From: Limnohabitans sp.
Lineage (GTDB): Bacteria; Pseudomonadota; Gammaproteobacteria; Burkholderiales; Burkholderiaceae_C
Reading direction: 5' to 3'
DNA length: 8,018 bases
NCBI GenBank assembly: GCA_021731425.1
Contig: JAKFXJ010000080.1
Coordinates: 1-8,018, forward strand
Below are positions 7,181 to 8,018 of the stretch, piece after piece. The translations under genes and the position numbers were made by a program. The notes below the pieces were generated by a model. The model saw nothing but the letters and a program-made list of their open reading frames with translations, did not search any database and was not told the origin of the DNA. Every line of letters begins with the position of its first letter. Within the stretch, counting starts at the first letter, position 1.

Positions 7181-8018
7181 TCAATATCGAAGAAGTACCG
7201 AGCCCCAAGTGAAGCCTCCGCCCACGCCTTCGAGCATGAGGGTCTGACCGCGCTGGATGCGCCCGTCGCGCACGGCGGTGTCCAGCGCCAGCGGAATCGA
7301 GGCGGCCGAAGTGTTGCCATGCTGGTCCACCGTCACCACCACCTTGTCAGCGCCCAGCTTGAGCTTCTTGGCGGTGCTTTGCATGATGCGGATGTTGGCC
7401 TGGTGAGGAATCAACCAATCGATGTCGGCATCGGTCATGTTGGCCTTGGCCAAGCTGGCGCGGGCGGTGTCTTCAAGGACACCCACGGCCAACTTAAAGA
7501 CCGCTTGGCCGTCCATCTTCAGCACCGGGTCACCCAAAATGCCGCCCCGGTTGACGTGACCGGGCACGCACAAGATGTCTTTGTATTTGCCGTCAGCGTG
7601 CAAATCGGTGGCCAAAATGCCGGGCTGGTCCGAGGCTTCGAGCACCACCGCGCCAGCGCCGTCGCCAAACAACACACAGGTCGTGCGGTCCTTGAAGTCG
7701 AGGATGCGGCTGAAAATTTCAGACCCGATCACCAAAGCCCGTTTGGCCGTGCCGGACTGGATCATCGAATCGGCGATCGTCAGTGCGTAAATGAAGCCGC
7801 TGCACACCGCTTGGACGTCAAACGCCGGACAACCGGCTGCGCCCAGTTTGTGCTGCACCATGGTTGCCACAGACGGGAACACCATGTCGGGCGTCGAGGT
7901 GGCCACAATGATCAGGTCGATGTCTGCCGCGACCAAGCCCGACGCGACCAACGCCTGTCGGGCCGCTTCGGTGGCCAGATCGCTGCAGCCTTGATCATCG
8001 GCGGCAAAGTGGCGGGCA
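7181..8018 (-). CDS. fabH: 3-oxoacyl-ACP synthase III (FabH), 5' end outside window
   Basis: FabH starts fatty-acid synthesis by condensing acetyl-CoA with malonyl-ACP. The frame is open from the window edge to the TGA at 7181, giving 278 C-terminal residues; comparison with E. coli FabH (317 residues) suggests about 40-50 N-terminal residues are missing. An internal ATG- or GTG-like start near 7951 should not be taken as the real start, since homology continues upstream ([10 protein letters not shown] and on). The Cys-His-Asn triad is intact: Cys in QAVCSG (fragment residue 72), His in PHQANIR (205) and Asn in HGNTSAAS (235). The C-terminus [13 protein letters not shown] is diagnostic. plsX is the usual upstream neighbour, beyond the edge. 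Confidence 0.98.
   Translation of the reverse strand, partial: ARHFAADDQGCSDLATEAARQALVASGLVAADIDLIIVATSTPDMVFPSVATMVQHKLGAAGCPAFDVQAVCSGFIYALTIADSMIQSGTAKRALVIGSEIFSRILDFKDRTTCVLFGDGAGAVVLEASDQPGILATDLHADGKYKDILCVPGHVNRGGILGDPVLKMDGQAVFKLAVGVLEDTARASLAKANMTDADIDWLIPHQANIRIMQSTAKKLKLGADKVVVTVDQHGNTSAASIPLALDTAVRDGRIQRGQTLMLEGVGGGFTWGSVLLRY

Overview
The window is a core chromosomal segment from a betaproteobacterium, most likely a member of the Burkholderiales/Comamonadaceae (Polaromonas, Rhodoferax or Limnohabitans-like). The grounds are the high G+C content, the acyl carrier protein sequence, and the fab - degP/mucD - lepA gene order. Every recognisable gene lies on the minus strand, so transcription runs from high to low coordinates: fabH (5' end cut by the window), fabD, fabG, acpP, fabF, a small two-helix membrane protein, a periplasmic HtrA/DegP protease, and lepA (3' part cut by the window).

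From 3872 to 8018 is the fatty-acid synthesis (FAS II) cluster. FabD loads malonyl onto ACP, FabH starts chains, FabF extends them and FabG reduces the 3-keto product, all on the ACP encoded in the middle. Gaps are short (fabH-fabD 68 bp, fabD-fabG 4-bp ATGA overlap, fabG-acpP 62 bp, acpP-fabF 6 bp), as expected of an operon. All catalytic residues are present. From 3352 to 3846 is a small membrane protein of YgfX/CptA-like layout. From 1806 to 3272 is a DegP/MucD protease with signal peptide, intact catalytic triad and two PDZ domains; its start is a GTG set by a strong Shine-Dalgarno. From 1 to 1313 is the N-terminal 437 codons of LepA (EF4).

Two things stand out. First, in related Burkholderiales the rpoE-rseA-rseB envelope-stress genes normally sit between fabF and degP; here they are absent. 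Second, the 492-bp gap between degP and lepA (1314-1805) has no convincing gene but is dense in signals: four DnaA-box-like 9-mers (one exact TTATCCACA), a consensus IHF site overlapping two of them, a perfect 16-bp dyad, an AT-rich tract, and a strong intrinsic terminator just 40 bp upstream of lepA on the same strand. The gap is the only part of this otherwise ordinary housekeeping region that could hold something undescribed. Both a DnaA-responsive element and an attenuated leader or small RNA before lepA are inferences.
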